The notes: a model not told the origin generated them from the sequence alone. A DNA stretch of 64,000 bases from Lodderomyces elongisporus (GCF_030384665.1 NC_083675.1:1050001-1114000); one strand, 5' to 3'; positions 52,705 to 64,000 are shown, counted from the stretch's first letter. A program made the numbers and translations.

Positions 52705-53277
52705 TTACTTCTTTGCTTGGTTTTCGTTAGAAACCCAATCTTCATATGAACCTTTGTAGTTGCCTCTCTTTTCATATCCAAAAGTATTGGCCAACTCTTC
52801 AGCCGCAGTAGACCTCACGCCACCAAGACAGTAGAAAACCAACTCTTTCTCCTTATCTGGCTTGTCAAACCCAAATGTATCTTGGAACTCTTCTTGGTTT
52901 AAACTCAAGGCACCAGGACTACTCTTGAATGGCAAATTGATTGCTCCAGGTATATGTCCCTCTTGAAATTCGACTGGTTCTCTTACATCAACCAAGATTG
53001 AGTCTGGGTGTTTCTCAGGATTGGAGACTATGGCCTTCACCTTGGCATAGTCATATGGCGTTGCCTCTTTTGACTCTGATAATTTGGAGATGGATCTGAT
53101 CGAGGTATAATTAGCTAATCTATTGACTTTGTTTAATGTGGCAATGACAGATGGTTTGAATAAGGCTGGTTGGGCAAAATAACGAACAGTCTGAGCAACA
53201 GTGACTGGTGCCGTCCTGTTTAACAACACTCCTCTTTGCACAAGAGGTGATGCCTTTTGAATCAATTGCCTATACAT
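52705..53277 (-). CDS. RDL2: Mitochondrial single-domain rhodanese (thiosulfate sulfurtransferase)
   Basis: Predicted sulfurtransferase. The 190-aa product has a basic, acid-poor N-terminus (MYRQLIQKASPLVQRGVLLN...) fitting a mitochondrial presequence of about 60-70 residues, then one rhodanese domain: ILVDVREPVEFQEGHIPGAI (substrate-side CH2A-type motif) and the active-site loop YCLGGVRSTAAEELANTFGY with the catalytic Cys. The end NYKGSYEDWVSNENQAKK matches the Rdl1/Rdl2 family ending GSYxDW. The presequence favours Rdl2 (mitochondrial) over Rdl1, but most yeasts have only one such gene. Confidence 0.8.
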   Translation of the reverse strand: MYRQLIQKASPLVQRGVLLNRTAPVTVAQTVRYFAQPALFKPSVIATLNKVNRLANYTSIRSISKLSESKEATPYDYAKVKAIVSNPEKHPDSILVDVREPVEFQEGHIPGAINLPFKSSPGALSLNQEEFQDTFGFDKPDKEKELVFYCLGGVRSTAAEELANTFGYEKRGNYKGSYEDWVSNENQAKK

Positions 53278-54167
53278 GATGATTGATTGAATTTATTATA
53301 TTGTATGGATTTAAGATTATTATTATTGTTCTCTCTTTTCTTGATGTCAGTTTTTCCTAATTATTCTTTTACTTCTATGTCTTTGCTTTTATAAATTACA
53401 AATGAACCAGAAAAAAAAAACACAAAGAAGGAAAATTAGTTATGAGGGTCGCTTTCAATTGAGTGTGTTTCGTTTGAAATTGTACTAATCTTTGATGAAA
53501 TCTGTTGATTTTTGAATTGCAATCTCAAAGCCAACGTGTGTGTGTGTGTCTGTATATTTGTGTGAGACTATAGAAGATTATGATTTTGAATTTTTTCTTT
53601 TTCTTCTTCTTCTTCTTCTTCCAAAACTCGGATTGTCTCACAAATTTCGCTCGCTCCGTTTTATTGTTCTTCATTCAACCAATTTTTGTTTTTCTCCATT
53701 CTCTCTTCCTTGGATTGTATAGTTGCTAAATGTTTATTTTAGATAACAAGCAAAAGAAAGGAGAAACAAATAACCAAATATAAAATACAACTTCTGCTGA
53801 AACAAAGAGGTCTTTTTTTTTTTCATTTGTCCTGGATGCTAAACCAGATCATACGCCATTATCAAGAATTTCAAATATCTATTATATGTGTTGAACTATA
53901 CAGTAAAAACCAAAATACGTAGAACATATATATATATACATATATATATATATGTATATACAGCTCTTGTATCGGTTGAATGAATCAATGGATTTATAAA
54001 TGAATTTATCATAACTTCGTTAAAACTGGGTTGAATAAGTTTTAATGTAATGTGCTTTAACTTCAATCAACACTTGCACCTTTCTTTATCTTTATCTTTG
54101 TTTTTATTTTTATTTTTTATTTTTATTTTATTTTTATTTTGTTTGACTTTCTTTCCTTCTTTTACAT
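53278..54167. other. Intergenic region, nothing recognised
   Basis: The region is the rhodanese promoter and ADE3 3' flank. It has GTGTGTGT (53537-53548), an ATATATAC-type inverted AT stretch (about 53928-53960) and TTTTTATTTT repeats just before the ADE3 stop. No RNA gene seen. Confidence 0.5.
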
Positions 54168-57008
54168 CTAGAAAAGACCATCAATTTCACCATCCTCATT
54201 GACTTCCACATTCATGAAACCACAATGAGTTGGTAAACCTGGAATGGTTTGAATCTCAGCAGCCAAAGCGTACAAGTATCCAGCACCAATCGAGGCTCTA
54301 ACATCCCTGATTGGGAATTTGAATCCTGTAGGAACACCTTTCAACGCAGCATCATGGGACAATGAGTATTGTGTCTTTGCAATACAGATTGGCAATTTAC
54401 CAAAACCTTGCTTGGTGTACAAGTCAATCTTCTTTTGAGCTTCTGGTAAGAATTCAACCTCACCGGCACCATACATCTCTTTAGCAATGGTGGCAATCTT
54501 GTCCTCAACAGAAGGTTCGAGACCATAAAGGAAATTAAAGTTCTTATCTGTTCTGTTAGCAGCCTCAATAACACCATTGGCCAAGTCAACAGCACCCTTA
54601 CCACCTTCTTCCCAGTGGTTTGAAACGATGGCATCAGCAGCTCCAGCTTTCAATGCCTCCTCTTTAATAACTTGATGCTCCTTATCAGTGTCAGAAGACA
54701 TCTTGTTGATGGCCACAACAACTGGCAAGCCATACGATTTGGCATTGGCAATGTGCTTGGCCAAGTTAGAACAACCACTTCTCAACAATTCCACATTTTC
54801 CTGTGTATATTCTGGAGCCAATGGAGCACCTGCCTTGACTTCGGGACCACCACCGTGAACTTTCAATGCACGCACAGTAGCCACAATAACAATAACATCG
54901 GGTACCAATCCACTTGATCTACATTTGATGTTGATAAATCTTTCACCACCCATTGTAAAGTCGAATCCAGCTTCGGTAACAACATAACCTTCTTGCTCTT
55001 TTCTTTCTTCAGGAGTCAAGTCAGCAGAAGTACCAGCTAATTTCAAAGCCATTTTGTCTGCCAATATCGAAGAGGCACCAATGGAGATGTTTGCAAAAGG
55101 ACCAGCATGAACAAATACTGGAGTTCCTTCCAATGTTTGCATAATGTTTGGCTTGATGGCATCCTTCAACAATGCAGTCAATGCACCGGCACATCCGATA
55201 TCTTCACAAGTAACTGGAACACCAGCTTTTGATGATCCAATAACCATCTTACCCAATCTCTCTCTCATATCTTCCAATGAGTTGGCCAATGCCAAGATAG
55301 CCATACATTCTGAAGCAACAGTAATATCGAAACCTGTAGCTCTAGTAAATCCCTTTTCGGTTGGTGCTTGACCCACAGTGATACCTCTCAAGAATCTATC
55401 ATTACAATCAACAACTCTTCTCCAAGTAATTGATTCTGGGTCGATATCCAATCTTGCAAACGCAGTAATCTCTTCTGGTGTCAATTCATTAGGATCAGTC
55501 TTGTTGATTCCCAATTTTTCCAATCTCTTGAGCATTGATCTGGTAAATGCCCTCTTACCCTTCTTTTCAGGTACCAATCTCTTGTACAATGGACCATCTT
55601 TTTGTGTAGACTCATGGAACATTCTTGTGTCGATAGCAGCAGCTAACAAATTGTTGGCCATTGTAATGGCGTGGATATCACCAGTGACATGCATGTTGAA
55701 CTCATCCATAGGAATGACTTGTGAGTAACCACCACCAGCAGCACCACCTTTGATACCAAATGTTGGACCCATTGATGGTTGTCTAACATTGGCAAAAACG
55801 TTTTTGTTCAAGTGGGCACCAAGAGCTTGTGCCAAACCAACAGTTGTAGTTGATTTACCTTCACCCAAAGGTGTAGGTGTGATACCAGTAACCAAGACGT
55901 ATTTACCGTTATTCTTGTTGTTCAAACGTTTCAAAATATCCAATGAGACTTTTGCTTTGTAAAAGCCAAATGGCTCCAACTCAGAGTCCAAGATGCCGGC
56001 TTCTTCGGCAACTTGGGTTATACGCTTTGGTTGTTGTGCACGAGAGATTTCAAAGTCTGAAGGAACAGGTTTTTGCAAGTTCAATTTTAAAGGGTTGGTG
56101 AATTTTGGTGTTTCATTGTTGGCCTTGTAGTGGTTTTTTGCAGCAATAATGACATTTTCCAAAAGACATGCTACAGTCATTGGACCCACGCCACCTGGCA
56201 CTGGAGTGATTAATTCGGCTTTTTCCTTTGCCGATTCAAACTCTACGTCACCCACCATTCTTTGGCCAGATTTCTTTGTTGAGTCAGGGATAAAGTTTGT
56301 ACCAACATCAATAACCACTGCACCTGGTTTCAACCAATCGCCCTTGACGAATTCTGGTCGGCCAATCGCTGCGACAACAATGTCGGCTTCAGCGAGGTAC
56401 TTTTTGACTTGGTCAATTGAAGTTCTAGAGTGGCAAATAGTGACATTGGCATTAGCCTTGGTTAACAAGTTGGCAATTGGCTTTCCAACAATATCGGATC
56501 TTCCCAAAACAACGGCATTTTTACCCTCAACATCAACACCCGAAACTTTCAACATGTGCATGATTCCCTTTGGTGTACATGGCAAGAATGTTGGTTCACC
56601 ACCCTTTTTAGCCAATTCGCCAACATTGAATGGTCCAAATCCATCAACGTCTTTGTCAGCCAACACAGCATTGGTGACCTTTGTTTCGTCAATGTGGCTG
56701 GGCAATGGCAATTGGACCAAGATACCGTCAACATCCAAAGAGCTGTTCAATTTGGCTACTTGACTCAACAACTCAAACTCAGTGGTTTCTTCTGGTAAGT
56801 TGATGATATTGCATTCGATGCTGGCTTCCTCGGCTGCCTTCAACTTCATTTTGACGTAGGTCGAGGAGTCTTGTCTTGCACCAACTTGAATAATGGTCAA
56901 ATGTGGTTTGAAATCGGCATGTTTGAGCTGAAGTTGAGCGATTTCATCGTGGATCTTGTGACGAAGCTCCAAAGCTATGTTCTTACCATCAATAATCTGT
57001 GCAACCAT
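54168..57008 (-). CDS. ADE3: Cytosolic trifunctional C1-tetrahydrofolate synthase
   Basis: Carries methylene-THF dehydrogenase, methenyl-THF cyclohydrolase and formate-THF ligase activities, supplying one-carbon units for purines, thymidylate and methionine. The product is 946 aa, the same length as S. cerevisiae Ade3. Residues 1-300 form the dehydrogenase/cyclohydrolase: catalytic YVKMKLKAAEEA, DGILVQLPLPSHID, and NAD(P) loop VVLGRSDIVGKP, with PVPGGVGPMTVA. Residues about 320-946 are the ligase with ATP loop TPTPLGEGKSTTTVG and RQPSMGPTFGIKGGAAGGGY. There is no mitochondrial presequence, so it is ADE3 rather than MIS1. The start is ATG 57008. Confidence 0.96.
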   Translation of the reverse strand: MVAQIIDGKNIALELRHKIHDEIAQLQLKHADFKPHLTIIQVGARQDSSTYVKMKLKAAEEASIECNIINLPEETTEFELLSQVAKLNSSLDVDGILVQLPLPSHIDETKVTNAVLADKDVDGFGPFNVGELAKKGGEPTFLPCTPKGIMHMLKVSGVDVEGKNAVVLGRSDIVGKPIANLLTKANANVTICHSRTSIDQVKKYLAEADIVVAAIGRPEFVKGDWLKPGAVVIDVGTNFIPDSTKKSGQRMVGDVEFESAKEKAELITPVPGGVGPMTVACLLENVIIAAKNHYKANNETPKFTNPLKLNLQKPVPSDFEISRAQQPKRITQVAEEAGILDSELEPFGFYKAKVSLDILKRLNNKNNGKYVLVTGITPTPLGEGKSTTTVGLAQALGAHLNKNVFANVRQPSMGPTFGIKGGAAGGGYSQVIPMDEFNMHVTGDIHAITMANNLLAAAIDTRMFHESTQKDGPLYKRLVPEKKGKRAFTRSMLKRLEKLGINKTDPNELTPEEITAFARLDIDPESITWRRVVDCNDRFLRGITVGQAPTEKGFTRATGFDITVASECMAILALANSLEDMRERLGKMVIGSSKAGVPVTCEDIGCAGALTALLKDAIKPNIMQTLEGTPVFVHAGPFANISIGASSILADKMALKLAGTSADLTPEERKEQEGYVVTEAGFDFTMGGERFINIKCRSSGLVPDVIVIVATVRALKVHGGGPEVKAGAPLAPEYTQENVELLRSGCSNLAKHIANAKSYGLPVVVAINKMSSDTDKEHQVIKEEALKAGAADAIVSNHWEEGGKGAVDLANGVIEAANRTDKNFNFLYGLEPSVEDKIATIAKEMYGAGEVEFLPEAQKKIDLYTKQGFGKLPICIAKTQYSLSHDAALKGVPTGFKFPIRDVRASIGAGYLYALAAEIQTIPGLPTHCGFMNVEVNEDGEIDGLF

Positions 57009-58275
57009 TTCTTCTCTCTTTTTTTTTTTTAAGTATGTATATAGATATATTTTTTCGAATATTTCTTTTCAATTTTGCCAAAGAAGAACCACAACAATAA
57101 TATCAATAATAATAATAATAATAATGAAAAATTAAAAACAAAAATTTAAACTAAATTCAAAACTAGAATGAAACAATTGTTTTTTTTTTCTTTCTAAGAA
57201 AGCAAATGGTTTAACCTATTTGGTTTAGTTGTAGTTTTTTCAAAAGGGTGGAAAAAAATCAAAGAAGTTTTGGCTTAAAGAATATGGGAAAAGGGATAGA
57301 GAAAAGAGGAAAAGAGGAAAAGAAGAAAAGTAAAAAAAAAAGAGTTGAAGAATTTAATGAAAAAAATAAGTAATGAAAATGAAAATTTTTTGAAATCCAT
57401 TAATCAGTTGATTGCAGCTACGACGTAATAAGTAAAATTTACTGTACGGGCGGGATTGGAGGTAGGAGGTAGAAGGAGGTGGACTACAAATAATTGTGTT
57501 AAACGTGGGGAGGGATAAGAAGAGAAAGGACGCAATGCAGAAAAGGAGGGCCGTGCGACGTATGAATCATAACGCCTAAACCGGTTGTTTATTGGAAATA
57601 GTTTCGAGAGAACGAAAAGAATAGGCGTAGGCGTAGGTGTAAGTGTAAGTGTAGGTGTGCCAATTTGCATACTTGGACAATAGAGATAAATTGCACAAGC
57701 CATTTTTCAACTCTTTCAACCTTTTTTTTTTTTTTTTTTTTCAGTTTTGTTTATTGTTTGATTTTTGACTCCTGCGACTATTAACAAGATGAGTTGAGTT
57801 CTCTTTTAATATTTATTTCTTTCTAGTAATTTAATGGTTTCATAAGATCGAGTGAGTAACTACTAGACACGGGTACTGATTATTTGGTCTTTGTACATAT
57901 ATATATATATCTTGTTATTGCATTTTTCTTCAATTTTTTTGGCTCTATCTAATTTGTTGTATTTGTTTCTCTTTATCAAAATTATGGATAAGAGAAGCTT
58001 TGTTTAATTGAATAATCACAAAACAGTGAGACAGAGAGACAAATTGGAACAAAGAAGTCAAACTAAAAAATAGGAGACGCGATGAATGGATCGTTTTATC
58101 TTTTTTTTTTTTTATCTTTACTTTTTTTTTTGTTTTTGGAAGGAGGGAAGAGGGGAAAATAGTAGCAGAATGCTTTCCATAACGAGATTATGAGATTAGA
58201 TTAGATCAAGAGAGTTGCACCTTGCAAGACAAATTACAAAGTTGAAGGAAGCAAAAACGTACACACACACACATA

Positions 58276-58316
<41 letters not shown>

Positions 58317-58387
58317 ACATTGATGGCAGAGGGATCAAAAGATGGAATAGAAAACATTTAGCAAATTATGCGACTAACTCTTATTAT
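57009..58387. other. 1.4 kb ADE3 upstream region with repeats
   Basis: No supported gene. A minus-strand 99-aa open frame (57404-57703) is Pro/Thr-repeat and low-complexity; its repeat core comes from GGCGTA/GTGTAA hexamers (57625-57660). A (CT)n microsatellite sits at about 58279-58314 near the MCT1 stop. Poly-T runs at 57720-57742. Confidence 0.5.
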
Positions 58388-59356
58388 TTACATTTTTGCA
58401 ACTTCGTCTATCAATACGTTATTGATCTTGAATTTGGAATTGATGTTATGAACAACATCACCAGGTCCTAAATTGACAACTCCTTCTAATCCGGCATCAC
58501 ATATACGAGCCATTGATTTCCACCATTGGACTGGGTTGTAATTTGCCTTCAAAGTTCTCTTTAATGTATCTGAAGCCACTGTAGTTACATCTCCATCCAA
58601 GTTCAGTACAATGGGTACTTTCTGCTCCTGCACTTTGCCTTCTACAAATGACTCCAACTCAGGCACGATTGCTTCCAAAATGCTATTGTGAAATGGTATG
58701 GAGACTGGTAGTTTTATAGCTTTTAAAATTGCTCTCTTCCTTTGTAAACTTTCGAGCTTAGTAAACTCTTCAATTCTACACATTTGTCCTGAAAGCACAA
58801 TTTGCGACTGTGAATTTATATTGCCCAAGATTCCTTGCTCCTTGGCCAAATCTATCACATCATTAACAAAGTTGGGACGAACCAAGAGGGCTATCATACC
58901 ATACTCTGCCTTATCGTTCTGATTTTGAACCAATGTTTCCATTAATTGCCCTCGTAGTCGTACCAATTGTACAGCAGTGGTCAAGTCTAATACTCCGGCT
59001 AATGTCAATGCAGTATACTCACCCAACGAATGTCCCAAAATATACTTTGCATTTTCGGCCAAACCAATTGCATGAACATGTTCAAATAACTTCAGAATAA
59101 TGTATGTCGAAGCAAGAATAGCTGGTTGAGCATCCAGTGTTGTTTGCATCGTAAAATCAGCAACAACTTTATTACTCGCATTGTTGATAAATAAGTGTTG
59201 GGAAAAGTTTTGGCCCAATGCTTCGTCAACTTCATCTAGGTAGTCTTTCATCAATGGCAAATACTTCTTGTTAGGTTCAAGAAGACCTAGTCGTACAATC
59301 CCTTGTCCAGGACATGTTATGACGTATTTGTGATTCTGGAGTATCCGTTTGATCAT
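58388..59356 (-). CDS. MCT1: Mitochondrial malonyl-CoA:ACP transferase
   Basis: Loads malonyl groups onto acyl carrier protein for mitochondrial type II fatty acid (and lipoate) synthesis. The 322-aa product has the FabD fold motifs: ITCPGQGIVRLGLLEPN at the start, the nucleophile loop KYILGHSLGEYTALTLAGVL, the malonate-binding Arg in QLVRLRGQLMETLV, and the catalytic His in VSIPFHNSILEAIVPEL. The sequence ends VNLGPGDVVHNINSKFKIN. The N-terminus (MIKRILQNHKYV) is short but basic. S. cerevisiae Mct1 is about 360 aa. Start at the first ATG. Confidence 0.9.
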   Translation of the reverse strand: MIKRILQNHKYVITCPGQGIVRLGLLEPNKKYLPLMKDYLDEVDEALGQNFSQHLFINNASNKVVADFTMQTTLDAQPAILASTYIILKLFEHVHAIGLAENAKYILGHSLGEYTALTLAGVLDLTTAVQLVRLRGQLMETLVQNQNDKAEYGMIALLVRPNFVNDVIDLAKEQGILGNINSQSQIVLSGQMCRIEEFTKLESLQRKRAILKAIKLPVSIPFHNSILEAIVPELESFVEGKVQEQKVPIVLNLDGDVTTVASDTLKRTLKANYNPVQWWKSMARICDAGLEGVVNLGPGDVVHNINSKFKINNVLIDEVAKM

Positions 59357-60703
59357 GATCTTGACGAAAGAAAAATAAAAATTAGTAAAGAAATAAAAAA
59401 CAAGATCAATTACAGTTTAGAAGTTAAGGTTGGCGCAAGTACTGTGAAGTCAGGTATAACTCCAATTGAGTTTGAGTTGCAACAGATTAAAAAGTGAAAG
59501 AAATGAAGAAAAAAGAGAGTATACACTATTGGTTTAAATCGGTAGCGCCCTGCCACCACCATATTTAACACAATTGTATATAGTGCTTGGTGATGAAAAG
59601 TAAATACAAACATGGATCACATATTAATGAACTGTACTCATTAATAGGAACATAAATATACTTTGCTAAATGTTATAAAAGAAATACATCAAATTTTAAA
59701 ATCCCAATCTGATACCGATTAGATAAAATATGTATTAGCACCCGTTTACCAATCTATGAAAGGAACGACGCGTGTAAAATAAATTGGAAAAAATTGGAAC
59801 TTAAGGGAACGGAAAGAGAAATCAAAAGGCGGAGAAGAAAAGTCTATACTATATATATTTACATAGATGTAAATTTTCGTGCCATGAACGACCATAAATT
59901 TCCTCGTCTTTATTTATCTGGCGCGCACACATACAGACACACACAGACAGAGAGAGTGAGAGAGAGAGAGTCACGAAACCACAACAAACAATGTGATACG
60001 ATTCCATTCGGCAAAAGATTCTCGAGCCACGCGCCCCAAATGGATACGATACAAAAGTCAAAAGACGAAAGAAATATATATAAAAAAAATTAACGGTTAA
60101 CAAACAACAAACAGAAAACAACTAACAAAATGTAAACATGTAAGTCATTAAAATAAAGAGCTGGAAACAGAAATGGAAAACAATAGACGAAAAAGAATGG
60201 TCGAGCACTTGCACTATTTGTATTTTGTATACTCTTTTTTTTTTTACTATTTTTGCTTCTTCTTTGTTTTACCGAAAAAGCGCGCGCTAGGGTCGTGGTG
60301 TAGTTCTAGCCATGTAGAGAGAGAGTGGACGAAAGAAAAAAAGAGAGAGTTGGTGTATGGGAGGAAGTTAACGCGGGCAGCCAGACGAACGGTCGGAGCA
60401 AAAAAAACAAGAAAACAAAAATCTTTAAAAGGGAGCGAGAATTCCCTCATCAGTCTCAACACCTTTTCACCCCCCCTCCTTCTCCTCTCCTCCTCTCCTC
60501 CCCCCTCTTAAATTTCTCACCACTTGGTACCAAAAAAAAAACAAATACCTCGACCAAACTGCACAACACACCACTGCAGAGCCCACCACCAGCACTACCA
60601 GCAGCACAATCTTACACGTCTTGACTGATTTTTTTTTCCTTACACAAACCAAAACCAAAACAAAACAAACCAAAATTAAATAAAGGATACACGATAAATT
60701 ACA
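59357..60703. promoter_or_regulatory. Divergent promoter region of MCT1 and HMO1
   Basis: 1.35 kb with no supported gene. It contains CACACACAGACAGAGAGAG repeats (59928-59970), a GC-rich GCGCGCGC patch (60281-60288), a C/T-rich tract (60470-60507) and a CCAAACCAAAACC-rich leader directly before HMO1. T-rich or AG-rich open frames crossing it are artefacts. Confidence 0.5.
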
Positions 60704-61411
60704 ATGTCATCAGAATTGAAAATCACCAAAGATACTTTGGTTGCGTCGCTCTTTGAGTTGTCCAAGGCTGCTCTGGAAGCTGCCAATGCCGCAATTGACT
60801 TTTACAAAGTAGCAACCGGCGGCGAAGAAGATGTCACAGCCGAGCAATTGCACGAAATACAAGAAGCCATGAAAGTTGCTGCTCAAGCAACTGCTGGTGT
60901 CAAGCGTGAGTTGGAAGAACCCAACGGAGAAACTTCCAAGAAGAAGAAGAAGGCTGAAAAAGATCCCAACGCACCCAAGAAACCATTGACCATGTACTTT
61001 GCCTACAGCTTTGACATTCGTAAGAGAGTTGCCGAGGAAAGGAAAAAGAAAAACTTGCCAAATATGAATGCAATTGATATGAACCAAACTATCAAGGACC
61101 ATTGGGAAAGCATCTCACCAGAGGAAAAAGCCAAATGGAAGAACAAGTATGATGAGGAAATGAAAAAGTACATTGTCGAAAAGGCAAAATACGATCAAAG
61201 CTTGAAAGATGGTACTCCATACGTACCTCCTCATCAAAGGACTGCATCCGGCACTGACAATTTGGATAGCCCCAAAATTGAGGAAACCACCGTTGAGGAA
61301 GTAAATGAGCAATCTGCCGCTCCATCTGCATCTCAAGACGAAAAGGACAAAAAGAGAAAGAAGAAGGAAAAGTCTGATAAGAAGGAAAAAAAGAAAAAGT
61401 CTTCAAACTAA
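60704..61411 (+). CDS. HMO1: HMGB-type chromatin protein Hmo1
   Basis: High-mobility-group protein that coats rDNA and ribosomal-protein gene promoters. The 235-aa product has a helical N-terminal domain corresponding to the weak box A (LFELSKAALEAANAAIDFYK), a canonical HMG box at about residues 87-165 (DPNAPKKPLTMYFAYSFDIR ... DHWESISPEEKAKWKNKYDE), and a Lys-rich tail (KDKKRKKKEKSDKKEKKKKS) as in yeast Hmo1 (246 aa). The start is the first ATG after the A/C-rich leader. It converges with SDA1; the stops are 322 bp apart. Confidence 0.88.
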   Translation: MSSELKITKDTLVASLFELSKAALEAANAAIDFYKVATGGEEDVTAEQLHEIQEAMKVAAQATAGVKRELEEPNGETSKKKKKAEKDPNAPKKPLTMYFAYSFDIRKRVAEERKKKNLPNMNAIDMNQTIKDHWESISPEEKAKWKNKYDEEMKKYIVEKAKYDQSLKDGTPYVPPHQRTASGTDNLDSPKIEETTVEEVNEQSAAPSASQDEKDKKRKKKEKSDKKEKKKKSSN

Positions 61412-61732
61412 TGGGGAAAGTGAACCCTTTACAATATTTCGGTTTGAATTATCTGCCTTTTGTTTTCCCATCTATGTCCCAACCATTTCCCAACCATGTT
61501 CGAACCATTTTCGAACCATTCTTTTTTTTTACAATTTATTTTCCTCCTTTCCTTTATTATTACAACAACAAAAATCACTTGTTTTTTTTTCTACTACAAC
61601 TTTCTTCCCATTATTTTCCTTTCCTTTCTTTTCTTCTCTTGTTTTATTCTAGTTCAATTCAGTTTATACTATCTGTATTACTTTGAGTAAATATATAAAC
61701 TATAACCATCACTAACTCTAGCTTAACAAAAC

Positions 61733-63976
61733 TTACTTTCCTTTCTTTTTCTGTTTGTCTATATGTGCACGAAGCACCTTTTGTCTATCACGTAGTGACA
61801 ATTTTTGCTTTCCTTGCACTGCCTTTTTGTGAATCATCATGACGAAATTCTTCTTTCTCGCCTTCTCCTTGTTTGTAGTGGAATGTGGTGCATCACGTTT
61901 ACCCTTTCTAGAACCAAACTTCTCACGATCTTCCTTACCTTCCTTAGCTTGCGCAATTCTCTCTTCTCTCAATTGCTTATACTTGACTTTTCCAACCAAC
62001 GAAGTAGAGTCCACTGCATCCTCGTTGGAAATACCCATCAATTTTGATACACCTGCCTCGGTCCGCAACTCTTCCAACTTGGCAAAATCAGCAGGAGTCA
62101 AGATCCTATTGGAAAGCAATTCGTTCATGGCATCTTGAGCAGATTTTGCAGCCTGAACTGGTTCTTGAAGTTTTTGCTTCTTTCTTGGCCTTTCGTTGTC
62201 GTCACTATCCTCTCCCTTCTCCTCCTCCTCCTCCTCATCAGAAGACAACTCCAACTCTGAATCCTCATCCTTTCCATCCGCTTCTTTTTCATCCTCACTG
62301 TCTGAGATTTCAATTTCTTTATCCGATTCAACAGTTACCCAGTCACCTTCTACATCGCTTCCATCACCTCCATCCTCATCGTCAACTTCCCAGTTGGCAT
62401 CATCGTTTTCATCTTCGTCTCCATTGATCCCTTGCTCTTCCTTCCATTTTGCCAACAACTCCAATCCTGGAATTCCAGTAACACTTTGTTCAACACCATA
62501 TTGAGGACCTCTAGGTTTACTCTTGTCTCCCTTTTGAAGTTCCATACTTGCAGTCTTTCCACGATCTTTTCTGAGCAACATCTCCGGAGCAATTTCTCTG
62601 TATAACGAGATCAATGACCTTGCAGCCATCATTACTGCTTTAGACTTGGATCCTTTATATTCAGTCAAATCCTGAAGCAATGGAGCATCAATGGCTAACG
62701 GAGCACGTGCCAAGATTTCACGTATAGTATTTATACCAGCGGAAGCAACTTCTGCAGCAACACCATCACTAACAAACTCATTGGCAATCTTTCTCACAAC
62801 AATCTCAATGTTTTCTGGTGGCACCAAATCGTGCGAGGCTTGTGCAGCTGCAGCCATAATTTGAGTAACGTTTCTTTGTTTTGGTGTAAGGTATTTCAAG
62901 AAAAACGTGTAAATACCCAAAACAATCAATTTGTGGGTACCGATCAACCTCGAAATAAGATTCATAAACATGATTTTCTGATCAAGATCAAACTTGTTGC
63001 TATTCTTGGAGCTCAAATGGTTATCAAATAATTGTTCAGCAAAGCCTTGTGGGTCTCTTAGCAAATGGATAGCTGAGAAATTCAAATACGTTGCTGAATG
63101 CTTGGCACTCAGCTTCTTCTTCATTTGTTTCACCGCTTGTTCCAATTTTTTTCCTCTCCTTGATGATTTCTTATTCACTTCCATCTTGTGCTTCAACGCA
63201 CTCATATCAAACCCATCTTCATCACTCGAATCATCTTCAAAATTCTCTTCTCTTTCCTTATCTGCACCCAAAAAGAACTTGGCACCAGCAATAGCAACTT
63301 TGGCATCTGGGTGCAAGGCAGCTTGAGTCATGATTTCAACTGTTCGTGAATCATCCCAAATACCCCTTCTCCATAACTCTCTAGTGACTTTTGTTGCCCA
63401 TAAACCTTGAGTATCTTTTTGCTCCAATAAGTTAAACAACAATGCTTGGGTAGATTTATTTAATCGCTGGTTTTTTGTACCAGTATTAACAGATTTCAAA
63501 AGCGAAATTAATGTAGAGTAAATTTGACGCCTCATTTGCTTTACATGCAATCCAGCATGACTTGCACCTGTAGCATATGCGGTCAACAACGGAAAAATCG
63601 TTTGGATCAAACTTTCAGCCGTGATTATATCTTTATTTCTCAACATTGTCAAACATTGAATGATCTTTTCACGTAACTCTGGTGCAAGGTTTCGATGATT
63701 AGCAAGTAATATAGTTTTCAACTCTTCAGGAAAATTGGCAGTCTCTTTCAGATAACAGCTACATACTGCCGAAAGAAATCCAATAAGCTCAATAAACTCT
63801 GTTGTGGAGTTGGAGTCTGTTCCAGTGGGGTTTTCCAAATATAAATCTCGAAGCGATTCATAATGCGAATATTGTTGTAAAAATTCTTCATGGTAAGATT
63901 CTGGATCTTTTTTCACAACATTTTGTAACAAAATAATGTTTGTTGGGAGCACAGCAGCTCTCCTAAGTTTACCCAT
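61733..63976 (-). CDS. SDA1: Sda1 60S biogenesis and export factor
   Basis: Nuclear protein needed for late 60S subunit maturation and export and for G1 progression. The 747-aa length is near the yeast protein (767 aa). N-terminal NUC130/133-like region: [40 protein letters not shown]. The central HEAT-like part includes [20 protein letters not shown]. After an acidic stretch (about residues 525-620) the SDA1 C-terminal domain has [20 protein letters not shown] and ends with basic [20 protein letters not shown]. The start is ATG 63976, so the gene is complete 25 bp before the window end. Confidence 0.94.
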   Translation of the reverse strand: MGKLRRAAVLPTNIILLQNVVKKDPESYHEEFLQQYSHYESLRDLYLENPTGTDSNSTTEFIELIGFLSAVCSCYLKETANFPEELKTILLANHRNLAPELREKIIQCLTMLRNKDIITAESLIQTIFPLLTAYATGASHAGLHVKQMRRQIYSTLISLLKSVNTGTKNQRLNKSTQALLFNLLEQKDTQGLWATKVTRELWRRGIWDDSRTVEIMTQAALHPDAKVAIAGAKFFLGADKEREENFEDDSSDEDGFDMSALKHKMEVNKKSSRRGKKLEQAVKQMKKKLSAKHSATYLNFSAIHLLRDPQGFAEQLFDNHLSSKNSNKFDLDQKIMFMNLISRLIGTHKLIVLGIYTFFLKYLTPKQRNVTQIMAAAAQASHDLVPPENIEIVVRKIANEFVSDGVAAEVASAGINTIREILARAPLAIDAPLLQDLTEYKGSKSKAVMMAARSLISLYREIAPEMLLRKDRGKTASMELQKGDKSKPRGPQYGVEQSVTGIPGLELLAKWKEEQGINGDEDENDDANWEVDDEDGGDGSDVEGDWVTVESDKEIEISDSEDEKEADGKDEDSELELSSDEEEEEEKGEDSDDNERPRKKQKLQEPVQAAKSAQDAMNELLSNRILTPADFAKLEELRTEAGVSKLMGISNEDAVDSTSLVGKVKYKQLREERIAQAKEGKEDREKFGSRKGKRDAPHSTTNKEKARKKNFVMMIHKKAVQGKQKLSLRDRQKVLRAHIDKQKKKGK

Positions 63977-64000
63977 TCCTGATAGCTATATTCTAAAATA

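Noticed and set aside
57404..57703. 99-aa minus-strand open frame with TPTLTLTPTPTP
   Set aside because: The composition follows a GTGTAA/GGCGTA repeat, and no recognisable domain is present.

Overview
The window is nuclear DNA of a budding yeast, most likely a CUG-Ser clade species close to Lodderomyces elongisporus or the Candida parapsilosis group. The evidence is the compact set of ascomycete housekeeping genes, AT-rich intergenic DNA full of homopolymers, yeast introns (GTATGT / TACTAAC / AG), almost no CTG codons in conserved genes (none seen in PGI1 or NMD3), and a pure CTG codon run inside a Ser/Lys-rich linker of the ECM32-like helicase, where Ser makes sense and Leu does not. CTG codons should therefore be read as Ser. 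The exact species is an inference.

Layout. 1-5 kb: an Mn-type CDF metal transporter, then a protein-free 2.6 kb stretch in which I recognise three intron-borne C/D snoRNAs (homologues of SNR57, SNR55 and SNR61, in that order). 5-17.3 kb: ARC40, PER33/POM33-like, DAD3, AIM39, an unknown disordered protein, PGI1, an unknown acidic protein, ARC15. 18-21 kb: a divergent kinesin-like gene broken by a one-base frameshift exactly at its P-loop. 21.5-23.9 kb: an intact-looking LTR retroelement with identical 454-bp LTRs, a 5-bp target duplication, a PBS and a PPT, but no gag or pol. 26-33.9 kb: CLG1, a tRNA-Ser(AGA), ECM32, and CPD1 (an intron after a 4-nt first exon, plus a frameshift in a G6 run). 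34.5-46 kb: SOL3, GCN5, NMD3, ATG7, SPC97-type gamma-tubulin complex gene, PUP2. 46.7-64 kb: LSC2 (770-bp intron), a 2.6 kb gap with a 12-bp minisatellite, RRP36, a mitochondrial rhodanese, ADE3, MCT1, HMO1, SDA1.

Themes. Several genes serve ribosome production (NMD3, RRP36, SDA1, HMO1 and the three rRNA-methylation guides). Two encode Arp2/3 subunits (ARC40, ARC15). Microtubule functions are DAD3, the gamma-tubulin complex gene and the kinesin-like gene. Central metabolism is represented by PGI1, SOL3, LSC2, ADE3 and MCT1. There are no operons; neighbours are mostly unrelated in function.

The most unusual object is the non-autonomous LTR element at 21546-23944. It lies on the minus strand and carries a non-coding internal domain built of closely spaced perfect hairpins and a tandem 104-bp structured repeat. 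Next come the intron-encoded snoRNA cluster with hardly any exon between introns, and the two single-base frameshifts.
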